Of a stretch of DNA of 64,000 nucleotides, positions 11,016 to 23,060 are shown one piece after another. The notes under the pieces are model-generated. The model saw nothing but the letters and a program-made list of their open reading frames with translations, was not told the origin of the DNA and made no database searches. Location of the stretch: contig CM059198.1 in assembly GCA_030323885.1 (NCBI GenBank), positions 60,848,917 to 60,912,916 on the forward strand, written 5' to 3'. The DNA comes from Branchipolynoe longqiensis (taxonomy: Eukaryota; Annelida; Polychaeta; Phyllodocida; Polynoidae). The translations under genes and the position numbers were made by a program. How positions within the stretch are numbered: the stretch's first letter is position 1; each line of letters opens with the position of its first letter.

Positions 11016-11301
11016 GGGACGTAGCTCAGGCCGTAGTGTGTACACCTGTGAAGGTTTGGATCATGTGATCGATCCTGCTCAGTGGACACATTTGAAGTTT
11101 GGGTTATTTTCTATTCCAAACAGTGGTCCACGACTGGTTCATCAAAGGCTATGGTATGTGCTGTCCTGTCTGTGGGAAAGTGCATATAAAATAACCCTTG
11201 CTGCTTATTGGAAATAGTAGCCTATGTGGCGGCAGCAGGTCTCCTCCAAAAAGAAATATGTCAGAATGACCAATTGTTTGACGTCCAATAGCCGATGATA
11301 A
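11016..11301 (+). mobile_element. SINE family delta, interrupted; tail continues at 12411-12452
   Basis: tRNA-like head (GGACGTAGCTCAGGCCGTAG, box B GATCGATCC), a body with CATCAAAGGCTATGGTATG, and a tail GCATCGTTAAATAAAACAAAC at 12430-12450. This head and tail resemble SINEs widespread in molluscs. A SINE gamma copy inserted into it duplicated CCGATGATAA (11292-11301 and 12401-12410). Confidence 0.85.
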
Positions 11302-11303
11302 AA

Positions 11304-12400
11304 GACCAGGGGCCATATGCAGGAGTCAGTGTTATCGAGCCAAAACGCGTTTAGAGGGGATTTCTGGTTTAACACCGAAAAGTCGGTATGCACGACTCAG
11401 TGATAGGCCTAACACCACGCGTTTAAGGTCCGCGACACTAACCCCGTTTCATATAACGTTTACGGGCGGTGTTAGCGTAACTTTGTAGCCAAATCTATTA
11501 AATGCTATCATATTTAACAGAATTAAATATGCAATGAGTGAAATTTCATGAAATTAACCCTAAATTCGAAGAAATATTAACGCTGCCGCCGTAACGGTGG
11601 CGATATTAATACTTATATTTTCGAATCGACGAACGTAAAGTAAACAAATCGCCGGCGTCGCGACCACTGCGTCGACGTCGACATCCATACTGGCCGATTT
11701 CTACGCATTGGCGGCAATGTATTAGCGATTTGTTTACTTTACGCTCGTCGATTCGAAAATATAAATATTAATATCGCCACCGTTACGGAGGCAGCGTTAA
11801 TATTGCTTCGAATTTAGGGTTAATTTCCTCAAATTTCACTTATTGCGTATTTAATTCTGTTAAATATGATAGCATTTAATAGATATAAGCCTAAAATATG
11901 GGTACAGATGCAGAGGGATTTCCCAAATCTATAAATAAATTCACGTTTAGCTACAATGTACGTGTTACGCGCTCCTGCATACAACTTGACACACTTCCCG
12001 ACGTCGGTGATAGCTAAACGGTAATAGGCTCTAACACGAAATGCTGCTAACACTGACTCCTGCATATGGCCCCAGACGGGATGTCCGATTGAGTTAGAGC
12101 ATCCATCTCCCGTGTTGGTAGATCATGGGTTCAAACCCTGGTTGAGTCAAACCAATGACTTAAAAATTGATACTTGTCACTTCCTAGCCTGGCGCTCGGC
12201 ATTATTAGGATAGGGCAAGGACTGGTTGGCTCAGTGTGAGGATAATGTGACTGAGTGGGATATCAGGTCATGGTGATGGCGGCCTGGTCTTCCAGTGGGG
12301 CAGCACTATAAAGTTGCCATGAGTGCGAACTGTCACAATTTGGTACCCATCCTGATATGACCTTAGATGTCGCTGGGATGTAAAACAACAAACAAACAAA
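11304..12400 (+). mobile_element. SINE family gamma, itself split by a foldback element
   Basis: The first bases (GACCAG) are at 11304-11309 and the rest of the SINE runs from about 12076 to the (CAAA)n-like tail at 12400. The 10-bp duplication CCGATGATAA flanks the whole. Order of events: delta SINE, then gamma SINE, then foldback. Confidence 0.85.
11310..12072. mobile_element. Foldback TIR element, 763 bp, CAG duplication
   Basis: The ends GGGCCATATGCAGGAGTCAG and the perfect inverse are flanked by CAG (11307-11309 and 12073-12075). Inner arms are also inverted: the sequence around TCGAATCGACGAACGTAAAG near 11620 pairs with that near 11740, so most of the element can form one long hairpin around a CpG-rich core at 11660-11700. 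No transposase; mobilised in trans if at all. Confidence 0.85.
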
Positions 12401-12579
12401 CCGATGATAACAAATCAATGTGCTCTAGAGGCATCGTTAAATAAAACAAACTTCTTCTGTATGACTATGAAACTTACAATTCAAGGTGGACGAATGTAGT
12501 GAGGTGCTCTGGACCTACCAAGGTGAAATGCCATATATACACAGACAGGCATGGAAAGATTGCTTCCAGTTAATTGCTT

Positions 12580-12630
12580 GTTGGAGTTTTACGTCCTCGC
12601 AACATCTAAGGTCATATCAGGAAAGGGGAT
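12580..12630 (-). mobile_element. SINE gamma tail fragment
   Basis: Only the 3' end (ACGTCCTCGCAACATCTAAG read on plus) remains, a typical truncated piece. Confidence 0.6.
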
Positions 12631-12653
12631 TGATTCCATCAGCAGGGTCTACA

Positions 12654-13068
12654 CTAGATAAAAGATTCACCCCGTACTTACAGTACAGGGGTGAATGACA
12701 ACGTAGTCTAAATACGGGCGAAAATAGCTTTAGTACGGAACGGGAAGTAGTATGCCTGGCACCAGTGTCAAATGGTTACTTATATCAACACAGAGTTGGT
12801 GAAATGGGAGAGAATGCAAAAAGACAAGATGGCAGCCAGAGAACGCCGTCAATTTCACTTTTAAATTGCATTAAAGTATATGTTTTATTATATTGTCCAA
12901 CTCAAAAGCAGCGGGTAAATATGAAGACATACATAAAGAATATATTGTGCTTCTTAAGAATTTACCAGCTCAGTTAATTAACCCAGCATGTCGAAATTCT
13001 TCGCCAGCTTTTCTAATGGGTTGGTTTTCACCCCTGTACTGGAAGTACGGGGTGAATCTTTTATCTAG
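12654..13068 (+). mobile_element. CTAGATAAAAG-TIR MITE with 7-bp duplication, copy 2
   Basis: Ends CTAGATAAAAGATTCACCCC and its inverse, flanked by GTCTACA at 12647-12653 and 13069-13075. 415 bp, non-coding. Confidence 0.9.
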
Positions 13069-13307
13069 GTCTACACATGTGAAGATATGGAATTCAAGGC
13101 TTTTCAAGGCTGTTTTTTTTATATGGATTTAGTCTGAAAAAGCCATTCCGAATGGCGATTTCAGACTAATTTAGATCAGTGGGAACAGTTTAATGGAATT
13201 CAAAGCTTTTCAAGACTAATTACCAAAAATAGGTTAAAGTCATGCTTATCAAGGCCTTGAAATTGGGCAAATGAAGTTCAAGATTTTTCAAGACCTTCCA
13301 GGCCCCA

Positions 13308-13605
13308 TCAATCAATCAATCAATAGTTCCATCCTCTAGTCGAGGGTTGGATGCAATGGTTCTCCACTTGTCCCGATGTTGTGCTGTTCTGATAGACTGT
13401 GAATAATTCAAGCCTGTCCACTGTGAAATATTTGTAAACCATGATGTTCTTGGTCTCCCTCTCCCTCTGCTGCCATTCACCTTCCCTTCCAACAATGTAC
13501 GGTATATTGAACTCTGACGAATGATGTGGCCAAAATAAATAAGTTTCTTTGTCTGTATAGTGGCAAACAAGCTTTTCTTATTTTTAATTTTTCTGAGAAC
13601 ATACA
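13308..13605 (-). mobile_element. RTE-like LINE, 5'-truncated 3' end of ORF2
   Basis: Encodes the C-terminal tail of a non-LTR retrotransposon polyprotein: FGHIIRQSS, then a GSRGRGRPRTSW motif and a KWRTIAS stretch, which is the usual end of RTE/CR1-type ORF2. The frame runs straight into a (TTGA)n tail, where the TGA stop sits. A nearly identical copy lies at 49012-49325. It starts within a VLRKIKNKK stretch, so only about 95 codons remain. Confidence 0.85.
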
Positions 13606-13617
13606 GACCCTTTAATC

Positions 13618-13705
13618 AGGGAGCCTAGGCAGTCAAATGGTTATGACGCTCGCCCTGGAGTGACAGAAGTGTGTGCTCAAGTCCTAATCTAGGCACCATG
13701 TCTCC
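13618..13705 (+). repeat. Diverged tRNA-like copy of the TGT...ACA element
   Basis: GGGAGCCTAGGCAGTCAAATG through AATCTAGGCACC retains both acceptor arms of the tRNA-like unit. The outer ends are lost. Confidence 0.5.
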
Positions 13706-13931
13706 CACTTGTTTGCAAAAGTGCCCCTCCCCCTCCCCTTCCCCCACAAGCACACACATACACAACCCTCCCTCCCTCTCTTCGCGACATTAATTATGGT
13801 TCCAGCTGTCTGGTCTGGGACACCAGACAAGAAGGCAGGCCCAAATCGCACAGACAATGACAGGCAGACACCCCATTGTCAATGTCTGGGTGAATTGCAA
13901 AACACACCCACGATCATATCCCCAATATATT

Positions 13932-14275
13932 GTTTATTGTTGTTTTACGTCCTAGCAACATCTAAGGTCATATCAGGATTGGTACTGACTTGTGACAGTG
14001 TGCACTCGTGGAGACTTTATAGTGCTGCCCCACTGTGAGACCAGGCCACCAGCACCATGACATGATATCCCACTCAGTCACATTATCCCGACACTGAGCC
14101 AACCAGTCCTTGCCATATTCTAATAATGCCGAGCACTGGCCTAGGAAGTGACAAGTATACATTTTTAAGTCATTGGTTTTACTCGACCAGGGTTCGAACC
14201 TGTGTGTGTTTGAATCACACGATCTACCAACACGGGAGATGGACGCCTTGACTCATTCGGCTATCCCGTCTGGTG
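13932..14275 (-). mobile_element. SINE family gamma, full length
   Basis: Full minus-strand copy from the tail (TTGTTTTACGTCCTAGCAAC on plus) to the head (CGGCTATCCCGTCTGGT). Confidence 0.85.
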
Positions 14276-15189
14276 ACGCACACCATGAGTACAGCACTGT
14301 GTAACCAGGCTTAGTGCATAATAGGCCTCAGGCCAATGGTGATAAAATGGGTAATTCTACTCCTGGAACAGTGGTTCGCCGATAGGTCAGCCAGTCGGGG
14401 CAACTGCAAGCTATTTTGTACCACTTCACGCAAGCCTATTGTATTATGCTAGGGATTTCAAGATGTTTATCATATTGCGGCTACTACTGCTCTTTCCCAC
14501 TGAGAGTCTTGAATGTAGCTATTGGTGATAATTGTATTATTTGAAGGCATTGTAATTTGTACAATTAGTAGTGTAGCAAGGGGCGCTCATCTCCAAATAA
14601 ACAGATAGGTTTGGGTAGGTTGATTACATCAAGGAGCCTAGATACCCTTTAGGAACAGGATACTATCCCTCAACAACAAACTGCATGAAATTCTCGCATC
14701 GTTGGGGAAACCACCACAGACTCATGTGGGTGATCAGCAGAGCCAAGTGATCCTTAGCCATTCTCACATTGGTCACTTCTAGCTTACACATTCTTTTCTG
14801 CTTAGGATGTTAATGTTGTAGTATTATTTATTCAACCATAGATTCTACACAAAATGTAAAAGGTTAGAACCAATTATTTGTGAAATGACACTTCTGAAGA
14901 AGGTAAAAGCTTCCAACCATAAAAATTGAGGCAAAGCAAAATAAAATCATCGTTAAAATTAATTGTTAAAATTTGCTTAATAAGCTATATGATGTGGTAC
15001 AGTCCTGTAGTCCTCAGAAAGGCTAATTGTTCTCCTTGTTTTATATTGGTATACAGATCATGCATGCTGTTTGCATTGTACAATGGGGGACCTCCCAACT
15101 TTTTCGTTCAAATTCCTGCCGGTCACGTCGCCACTGAACGAGTGGGCATATTCGGCACACTGTCACACTGCAAACCCAATGGCTATGAG

Positions 15190-15800
15190 CAATCTTCATA
15201 CAGAAGAAGTCAAATATCTCTAAAACCACAACACCTACAGACAAACTGCTTGGTATACATATAGAGAACATACAACGAATAGACTATGTTAAATTTATAA
15301 TGTTAGGGTTCTGTATTTCTATTAATTTTGAATAAAATAAACGTTTTTCACTGGGCGTACCACCAAACTCAGTGCATTGTCAATGGCCGTGAGCATTCTT
15401 CATACAGAAGAAGTGAAAATATCTCTAAAACCACAACACCTAGAGACAAACCGCTTGGTATACATATAGAAAACATACAACGAATAGATTATATTAAATT
15501 TATAAGGTTAGGGTTCTGCATTTCTATTAATTTTGAATAAAATACACGTTTTGCACTGGGCGTACCACCAAACTCAGTGCATTGTCAATGGCCGTGAGCA
15601 ATCTTCATACAGAAGAAGTCAAATATCTCTAAAACCACACCACCTAGAGACAAACCGCTTGGTGCACATATAGAAAACATATTCAACGAATAGATTATAT
15701 TAAATTTATAAGGTTAGGCTTCTGCATTTCTATTAATTTTGAATAAAATATATGTGTTGCACTGCGCGTATCGGCAAACTCAATGCATTGTCAATGGCCG
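15190..15800. repeat. Three ~205-bp satellite units inside the 2-kb element
   Basis: Unit starts near 15190, 15394 and 15599 at CAATCTTCATACAGAAGAAG. Each contains TCTAAAACCACACCACCTAG, a TAAGGTTAGGGTTCTGC block and a CAAACTCAGTGCATTGTCAA block. The same unit, inverted, fills the elements at 31442 and 56031. Confidence 0.85.
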
Positions 15801-16107
15801 TTTAGGCCCACTAATACCGACGCGCCACCAAGTGTCGGAAAATGAACAATGCAACATGTCCCCCATTGTTAGCATGTGGCCATAAAAGCAACACAGTTTA
15901 ATTGAATTTGTTTGAGTGTCAGTGGGTGCTGACATGCAATACATTTGGGGGGAGGGGGAGGTTCCCCCTTGAGGAGAAAAGAATGTGTAAACTACAAGTG
16001 GCCGATGTGACAATCGCTAAGGATCACTTGGCCCCACTGATCCCCACAAGAGTCTGGTTTCGCCACAGATGCGAGAATTTCATGCAATTTGCTGTTTAAG
16101 GATAGTA

Positions 16108-16322
16108 TCATATTCCACAACCAGTGGTCCACAACTGGTTTATCAAAGGCTGTGGTATGTGCAGTCCCATCTGTGGGAAATTGCATATAAAAGACCCCTT
16201 ACTGCTTGGCGGAAACAGGTTTCCTCCAAAGAAATATGCCAGGATGACCATATGTTTGACATCTAATAGCCAATGATAAAAAGCAATCTGCTCTAGAGGC
16301 ATCGTTAAATAAAACAAGCCTT
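16108..16322 (+). mobile_element. SINE family delta, 5'-truncated
   Basis: Starts within the body (ACAACCAGTGGTCCACAACT) and ends GCATCGTTAAATAAAACAAG. The near-identical flanks GTATCATATTCC and GTATCCTATTCC are its target duplication. Confidence 0.85.
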
Positions 16323-16492
16323 ACTTTTGTATCCTATTCCTAAAAGTGTATATAGGCTCCTTGATGCAATCAACCTATGCAAACATACCTGTTTATCTGG
16401 AGATGAGCACATCTTGCTACACTATTAATTCCAGAATGCCTTCGAATAATACATCACCAAATTTGGCTACATTCAAGGCTCTCAATGGGAAA

Positions 16493-17059
16493 TAGTATCT
16501 GGAAGTCGGTAACTTATGGCAATGGATCCGATTTTTGGGAGTCATCTAGAGAAAATTGAATCCTGGGTTTAGTTTCACAAATTTTTCAGGATCATTTCTA
16601 TTTGGTTAAGCCTCTTATGCATACCGCAATGTAAAAAAAAAACAGCTTATCCTTGTGTGTGCATCTGTGTGCTTATAATCAGCTCTTTTCAGTGTGGGTC
16701 AAAATATGTGATTTCATAATATTTAACCTGAACTCCCAAAGTCATGGAAATCGCTGATCATGAGTAGTATTATAAAATAGGATGCATGTCGAACACAGTG
16801 CAAAGGGCAACATCAACAAGTGTAGCGCAATGGCAGGCTATATAGATTCTAAGAGTACCACACATTAGGACAGCTGCACAATTATATAACAGAAACTAAG
16901 CACACAATGAAGTGCAATATTTAATCTATCCTGTAGCAGTGTTAAAACAACCAAATATTAATCAGCAAACTTTCGCAAGTGGAATCTAAAAAATACATGT
17001 AAGTGTGGAAATTATAATATCTCCTCATTTTAGATAATTCTCTATTTCTATTTTGAGTA
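16493..17059. other. No feature recognised
   Basis: Unique intronic sequence with no supportable frame or repeat. Confidence 0.4.
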
Positions 17060-17125
17060 ACAGGTTGGTTGGTTGTTGGAGTTTTACGTCCTGGCAACAT
17101 CTAAGATCAAATCAGGATGGATTTT
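17060..17125 (-). mobile_element. SINE gamma tail fragment
   Basis: TTGGAGTTTTACGTCCTGGC on plus marks the 3' end of a minus-strand gamma SINE; the remainder is missing. Confidence 0.6.
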
Positions 17126-17674
17126 GAGTAACATGATTACACATCATATATATATTTATAGGCCTATGTTCATACTATACATAACATAAACAGAATTAAA
17201 CTAAGGGAGAACAAAAACCTAGCTTATATGGGAAGCCAACGATAGAAATACTGCCTTGAGTGGCACACAAAATAACAACCGACTCCAAATTCAAGGCACC
17301 ACTAAAAAGCAAGGAGTAGATAGTCTCCACCATAAATTACAGTAACTAACAGTTAAGACAAAATTGGGAGGGAACTTACATAACCTTGTCGCTACGTATT
17401 TTCTCAGGTAAAAAAAAAAAAAGAGAAAAAAAAGGTTAATTGGATCGCCTTTCTAACATCAGCCTGCGCTGCAGGTTTTAAGCTTCAAATCCACCTGAGA
17501 GATAACATTAGAAAGTGCTTATAATGTGACCATACAAAAATAATGAGGACATTTTATACCTTGATGACTTGATACCAGGGTGTGGTTTTTACCAGCAGAA
17601 ACCAGTTGTTAGCGGGTCAGTGGCAAAAACTAATTTCTTTTGCCGGAAAAAGCTGTCCAAAACTGGTAAATACC

Positions 17675-18040
17675 AAAGACCCTATAACACTAAGACTGCT
17701 CACTCCCTATCTCTCCCATGGTAATGTAAATTTTGCAGTGCCACCTTGTGGTGGGTTTGATCAGCCCAGCTGCTGGTTGGTGTTTCACATGTAAACCCAT
17801 ACAATTATATTATACATGATATAGGTAAGTATGAAGACATATCAATATGAAATTGCTATGAACAAATACGCATCATCATCAGCATCATCATCACACATCT
17901 TTCACATTCATATATACATTTATGCATATAATATAGCAACTGTGTAATCAAGAGAACAGCCAGCGCACCATGTGGTGGGTTTGATCATTTTGATTACACA
18001 GTACAGGCTGAGTGAGCCGTCTTAGTGTTATAGGGTCTTT
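17675..18040. mobile_element. CAAAGACCC-TIR MITE, copy 2, 9-bp duplication
   Basis: Flanked by GTAAATACC at 17666-17674 and 18041-18049. With that reading the ends are AAAGACCC...GGGTCTTT. A 9-bp duplication is typical of Mutator-like elements. It sits inside the hAT element and is therefore younger. Confidence 0.85.
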
Positions 18041-18251
18041 GTAAATACCTACAAGCACTTAAATGCTCCTGGTCAGTTACTGAAGACTGACTGGTACCCA
18101 GTTCAGGAAACTTAGACAATGCAAAGACTATCAACATCATTTCTGGCAAACCATAATTTTATATTTTCAATACAATAATAATGTAACACTTCACGATAAA
18201 ACTTGATACATGTACTATACTTTGATTAAATTCAGCAAGGCACTGTCTGTA

Positions 18252-18791
18252 TCATTTGGTAATAAAGTCACTATGCAATGTCATCATCTTCTCCATGTTC
18301 TTGGCATTGTCTGTCACAAGTGTCTTTACTTGGAAGCCATAGATCTGCTCTGCAGTTGTCTTGGACTCAAGAAGCATCTCCTTGCACTTCTCTACAGTCT
18401 TATGCATAGTCCCAGCAATAAAGTAGCCCTTGCCCTCAGAGGTTACACACGTAGCAATCACTGGGTCATTCTGGACAGTACTCGATCCATCTTACTGCAT
18501 GCTGACAGTTTTGTTGTTGAGCTTAGCCTTCATCTGTGCCTGCACCTTTTCATGGATCTTTTCATGTAGTTTGTTGCTAAGTGTGTCTCTGAAGGAAGGG
18601 ATGTACCCTAGGTGCAGACTGCTGACCATGGCCTTAAAATGTTCATTCTCAACTACACTAAATGGAAAGTTACAGCTGAACACAAAATCTGCCACTCTCT
18701 CATCCAGCTTCTCTTTGGTAGCTAGTGGACTTCTCCCCACATGGTCAGCCAGGGTGCCTTGCCGCTTCTTTGGTGGTGGTGCAGGTCCAAA
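18252..18791 (-). pseudogene. hAT transposase fragment (DUF659-like), one premature stop
   Basis: About 180 codons in one frame, from 18791 down to a stop at 18252-18254, broken by a single in-frame TAA at 18492-18494. Upstream part: PPPKKRQGTLADHV and ERVADFVFSCNFPFSVV. Downstream part: NDPVIATCVTSEGKGYF and a TLVTDNAKNMEKM motif. These match the DUF659 / BED-finger hAT transposase pattern (family recall). The reading is preceded by TTTTACAATAG, a possible acceptor, so an upstream BED exon may once have existed. After KNMEKM the frame leaves the family pattern and stops, so the catalytic C-terminus is gone. It belongs to the hAT element at 17576-19452. Confidence 0.85.
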
Positions 18792-19460
18792 CTATTGTAA
18801 AATATTCCGATAAAACGCAGGTGGGGGAATGCAAATGGTCTATTATGGTAAAAGGTATATAGGGCCAGGTGCATAATTGTATTTATGTAGTTGCTTGTGA
18901 TACTTTACTCATAGTCAATAGTCATTGTGTGTTAGTCAGATAGTGTGAAAGAGGCACGTGGAGCTCTACTCACTACCCCCTCCCCCCTCTGTTAATCACG
19001 GATCACCACACACTCAGCTCAGGCCAGGTGATGGCCAAGCAGCCACACCGTATGGTGGTGGTGTGCAGAGCACTGTGGCCATGGGAACCCAGGAATGCTT
19101 GATGTTCATTGGTGGAGCTTGAGATGTTTGATTCTCATTGGAGAATAAGGTCCGGTGGTGTGCCATACCAGATCCATGTACCACTATAAATAATAAACCT
19201 GAGGGCTTGGCTCTCTCTCTACCTTCACTCTTTATACTCTTCCTTTCTCTTCTTGCCTGTATTGATTTCATTATAGCCTGCCTACACAACCACATATTCC
19301 AGCTGTGGACTTTATACTATGGTACAGGACGCTTTTGTGGTAGTTGTATGTGTTTTTGCTAGTTTTTGCCAATTTGGTTGGCAAAAACCTATTTTTGACA
19401 TGGCGGATTTTACCGGTTTTTACCACCATGTGGCAAAATCTCTACAACCCTGCTTGATAC

Positions 19461-20206
19461 CAAATATATGGTATTTGGTAGGCTGATTGCCTGCTGCTAT
19501 TCCAGTCCGTCACTAGATAACTTTGACTAAGAGTGGCTATGATTTGAAGCACTTCATGGCTTGGGCAGAGAAATGGAATCAGGGGGGTGGGGGGGTAGTT
19601 CCATCTATCGACAATCCTGTGGCTGAAACTCAGATTGACACGTACCCCCCCCCCCCCTCCACAATACACATATCAGCCACACCATGCTAACCAGCATGAC
19701 CTCCGACTGATAATAGTGATATAAATGTAGTGACACAAACCACTACCGTTATTAGTATTAAACAACCAGTGCAGTGACACCAGCATGACCTCTGCCTAAT
19801 ATATGTAGCTTGACACAAACAACCAGCGCACTGACTTCTATTACACAGGACTCCGGTTCAATGAATTGGTCTCATTAGTCCGATAAGTAAATAATCGTAA
19901 TGTCTGAACAATGACTAGAGCAGTATCTGAGCCAAATAATGTAATACATAAGATATTTTACATCTACAAGTAGCCAAATTATTCTAGGTATCCTATGTGA
20001 GCTTAAGAAGTTACCATAGAAGCATGATCATGAATTAATGTGCTTCTTTCCGACAAAATAGATTGTATACACTTCATTCTTCGGAAAAATAATGGGCATA
20101 ATTATCTTTTTTTTATTATTTTATTTTTTTTTATTTTTCTTTTTTACAAATTTATATTAATTGACTAGCGAATTATTTACTATTGGCCACATATTAAACG
20201 GACCTG
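19461..20206. other. No gene recognised; C-run and T-rich tract
   Basis: Short C-run near 19645 and a T-rich tract at 20107-20145. There is a short imperfect direct repeat (AACCAGYGCANTGAC) near 19765 and 19820. Confidence 0.4.
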
Positions 20207-20502
20207 GGCCGTGTTCAGGGTCCGTCTCAGAGGCGCCTCGGAGATGGCGGTGACGTCACGCTAGTCTGAACAGCAAAAGCAGTTTGTTGTCTCGAAAATG
20301 GCCGCCCCCATAGGCGGCGGCCATTTGCAATGGAAAAACTGCGCTGTGATTGGCTGAAACCACTGAATGCGGCGGCCATTTTCGAGGCGCTTTTCAGTCT
20401 GAAAAGGGAGGTGTCTCCGAGACGTACACTGAACGTAAATAAGCCAAAAAGCATCGCCGAGACTTTGCCGAGGTGCCTCTGAGACGGACCCTGAACACGG
20501 CT
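20207..20502. mobile_element. GGGCCGTGTTCAGGG-TIR MITE, copy 1
   Basis: Ends GGCCGTGTTCAGGGTCCGTC and its inverse, flanked by CTG at left and CAG at right. The interior shares CTGAACAGCAAAAGCAGTT with the copy at 37041-37327. Harbinger-type MITEs have similar ends, but the CWG flank is not the usual one. Confidence 0.8.
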
Positions 20503-21740
20503 CAGGTATAGGCTGCTGAGACTCATACCATACTCCAACAAATGCTCACCAAGCATACCTTTGCAGGTTTTCAGCTTATGTAACTGTATATGTGGAGGGA
20601 GAGTGCTAAAATTGGTTGCTCGTGTTGTGTTGTAGTTAGTCTAGCAGCACTGACAAGGTTTTTAGCAACCATATGGAGAAAAATGTTAGAATTTGCAATC
20701 TAAAATGCTAAATATGAAGTTCAAATGTTTATTTCTCATAACCAGCTACATTTTTGGGGGATATTTGATTCAATCATAGAGATTAATAGACTTTAAATGT
20801 TGAATTGAGAGCTTTCTGTGGCTGCCATCTTGGTGGTTGCCATGGCTTCCCCTGTGTGTGGGGAACCCCTGTATGTCATGTGATGAGGGAATCCCATCTA
20901 TGATGCCATTCATACATCACAGACCTCAACACTGTCCTCCCACATGTTCAGTTGCATGAACTGAAAAAAACTAACCAAAGGTATGCTTGGAGAGCTTTTG
21001 GTGCTGGATTCGTTTGTATCTGGGTGAGGTATACCCGGCGACTTTAACTGGTGAGCATATTATTTGTAGAAGCTGACACGTAGTATGAGCCTTGGCTTCC
21101 ATAGATGCTGAGCCACGATTTACATGGCGACAGGGCCATTAATTATATACAGACAGCTATGATTCATATAGACAGAGCTATGAATTATATATACATACCT
21201 ATGAATTATATATAGACAAACTGATGACTTATATAGAAGCATGGTCAGGACTTACATATATGTGCAAACAGACAAAACTATGAAGAGCCATATAGAATAC
21301 CTCCATAATAGGAATCAACTGAGTTCTGAATGACTGGACTTATATGGAGGGAGTAAGGGTTTTCATTTCTTGATTTTATTCTGAGTGAGTTTTTAGGTGA
21401 TGTCCATAAAGGTGGTACTGTACATGTATATAGTGAAATGTGGTTAACCGCTATAACCACACCACGTGATACTTCTGCTTCATGACCCTTGACCCCCCAC
21501 CCACTCTCCATGTCAGAATGTGTGCACAGAACCTATATATCCCAGCTGAAAACTGACCAGACATTAAGCTACCATGGCCTTGTGTCGTGATTCTAAAATG
21601 TGCATGCCTTCCCCAAGCTACATAGTAAGCAATGCATGGATGCATATGGCATGAGACTGGAACTAAATAAGCATATCGGTATCGGCAATACTTACAACAT
21701 GCCCTAGTATATATATATATATATGCTATTTATCACTGAA
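20503..21740. other. No gene recognised; short local repeats
   Basis: Unique intronic sequence. At 21130-21240 a motif CTATGAATTATATATA recurs a few times. (TA)n at 21705-21724. Confidence 0.4.
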
Positions 21741-21968
21741 TGCTTTGTGGCAGAGGTTGAGGACCCCCCCACCCCCTGCCGGCCGGTTGAGTCTTACATC
21801 ACCACCCCCCCCCCGTCTTGGCCCTTATAACTGTGCCTGCCGCTGCCTCCAGCCACTCCGCCTCCTGCTCTCCTCCTGCTACCTCCTCCTGGTACCTCCT
21901 TTATATTTGGCACTTCCCAGGCCTACACCTACGCGATTGCCTTCATGCCCTCTATAGCCTGTGGATGA

Positions 21969-23060
21969 GGCCGTGCCACCGGACGCCGCAGCACTAGGAG
22001 GGCCGCCAACCACGCCGCCCCCGATTCCGCCTCCGTGACATCCTCCTCCTCGCGCCGCCACTCAGAGGCGGCCCACTGGATATCTTCCGACGAGGCGACC
22101 ATGGACACCACCGCCCTGTCTGTGGAGCGACTCGCCGGAATCGTCGAGGCGATGGTCATATCCACCGCCGCCGCCCAGCCTACTCCGGCCGTCGCGCACG
22201 CCACTCCGGGCGTCGCACCCGCAATCTCCACGGCCTACGCCGCCGCCTCCTCATCCAGCAGCCCTATCCACAGTATCAGCGCTACGCCCGGCACTGGAAC
22301 CCTGCCGTGCCTCCAGCCGTCGCCGCCTCCGCCAATGCCTCCGTCTACTCCACCCATCACGCACACACCGACATCCGCTGTGCAGGAGTTCCTGGAGTTG
22401 GCTGAGGCGCACCACACCGGACGTCGGAAAGGTATCCTGTCAAACTACATCTTCCCTCATGACCTCGTGGAGAGGGGGGTGGAGGGTAAGGCCATGAAGA
22501 AGGCGTGAGGCCACCAGGGAGGAATACAACCTCACCCTTCGGATGGTCGAGGCCCACCCCTCCTTCCCCTCCGACTCTGTCCCCGCTCTCACCCATCATA
22601 CCCTCACAGTGCTGAGGGATAACTTCACCTATCCTTGGCCTACCGTCCGTCGATACTCCGAGACGGTGCTTACCTGGGTCGCGGACTGTAGGCTCCCTGA
22701 AGGCTGGCATGACCCCATGGTGATTAACGCCATCCGCCTGGAGGCCCTCACCGCCCCCTGACGGCTGCCGCGGGCTCCACCTCCACCTCCAGGGCTGCCG
22801 AGTCGGCCCGCACTAAGAGCCAGCCATGCGCCTCCCAGGCTGACACCTGCATGCCGTACACACGAGAGGCCTACGGCGCCCCCTGTGCTGCATGGAACTG
22901 TGACCCTGCCTCTTGTGACCGCGCGACACCCGGTGACCAGGGTGCAGGCAGCGCCACACCTGCGCCTACTGCGCCAACGTTAGGCGCATCCTGACAGCGA
23001 AGAGTGAGGCCGTGTATTACACAAAATGGAGCCGTGAGCACGCGGCGGTGGGCGGCCCCT
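21969..23060 (+). pseudogene. Gag-like frame of a retroelement, frameshifted
   Basis: Three consecutive reading frames read as one protein with small shifts near 22500, 22755 and 22940. The first (to 22505) is Ser/Thr/Pro/Ala-rich, then AVQEFLELAEAHHTGRRKG and a SNYIFPHDLV segment. The second (22514-22759) has EEYNLTLRMVEAHPS and RYSETVLTWV. The third has a cysteine cluster: PCAAWNCDPASC, then after another shift QRHTCAYCANV. A disordered N-terminus, helical core and Cys/His tail is the layout of gag/ORF1 proteins, including DIRS-type. That assignment is inference, as no reverse transcriptase is seen nearby. The shifts may be decay or assembly error. Confidence 0.5.

Larger units (their letters stand above)
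14493..16492. mobile_element. 2-kb element with ~320-bp inverted arms and internal satellite
   Basis: The left arm (14493-14806) is matched inverted by 15970-16107 plus 16325-16492; the right arm is interrupted by a SINE at 16108-16322. Outer edges are TTTCCCACTGAGAG and CTCAATGGGAAA. Between the arms lies a satellite of ~205-bp units (15190-15800). There is no transposase frame. The arms share a short segment (GGTTGATTACATCAAGGAGCC) with the TGT...ACA family. Confidence 0.75.
17576..19452 (-). mobile_element. hAT transposon, complete ends, 8-bp duplication, inactive
   Basis: Flanked by CTTGATAC at 17568-17575 and 19453-19460. Ends are CAGGGTGTGG at left and CTACAACCCTG at right; CAGGG ends with an 8-bp duplication are diagnostic of hAT elements. 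It contains a minus-strand transposase remnant (18252-18791) and a nested CAAAGACCC MITE (17675-18040). It lacks the C-terminal dimerisation region, so it is an internally deleted, dead copy. Confidence 0.9.
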
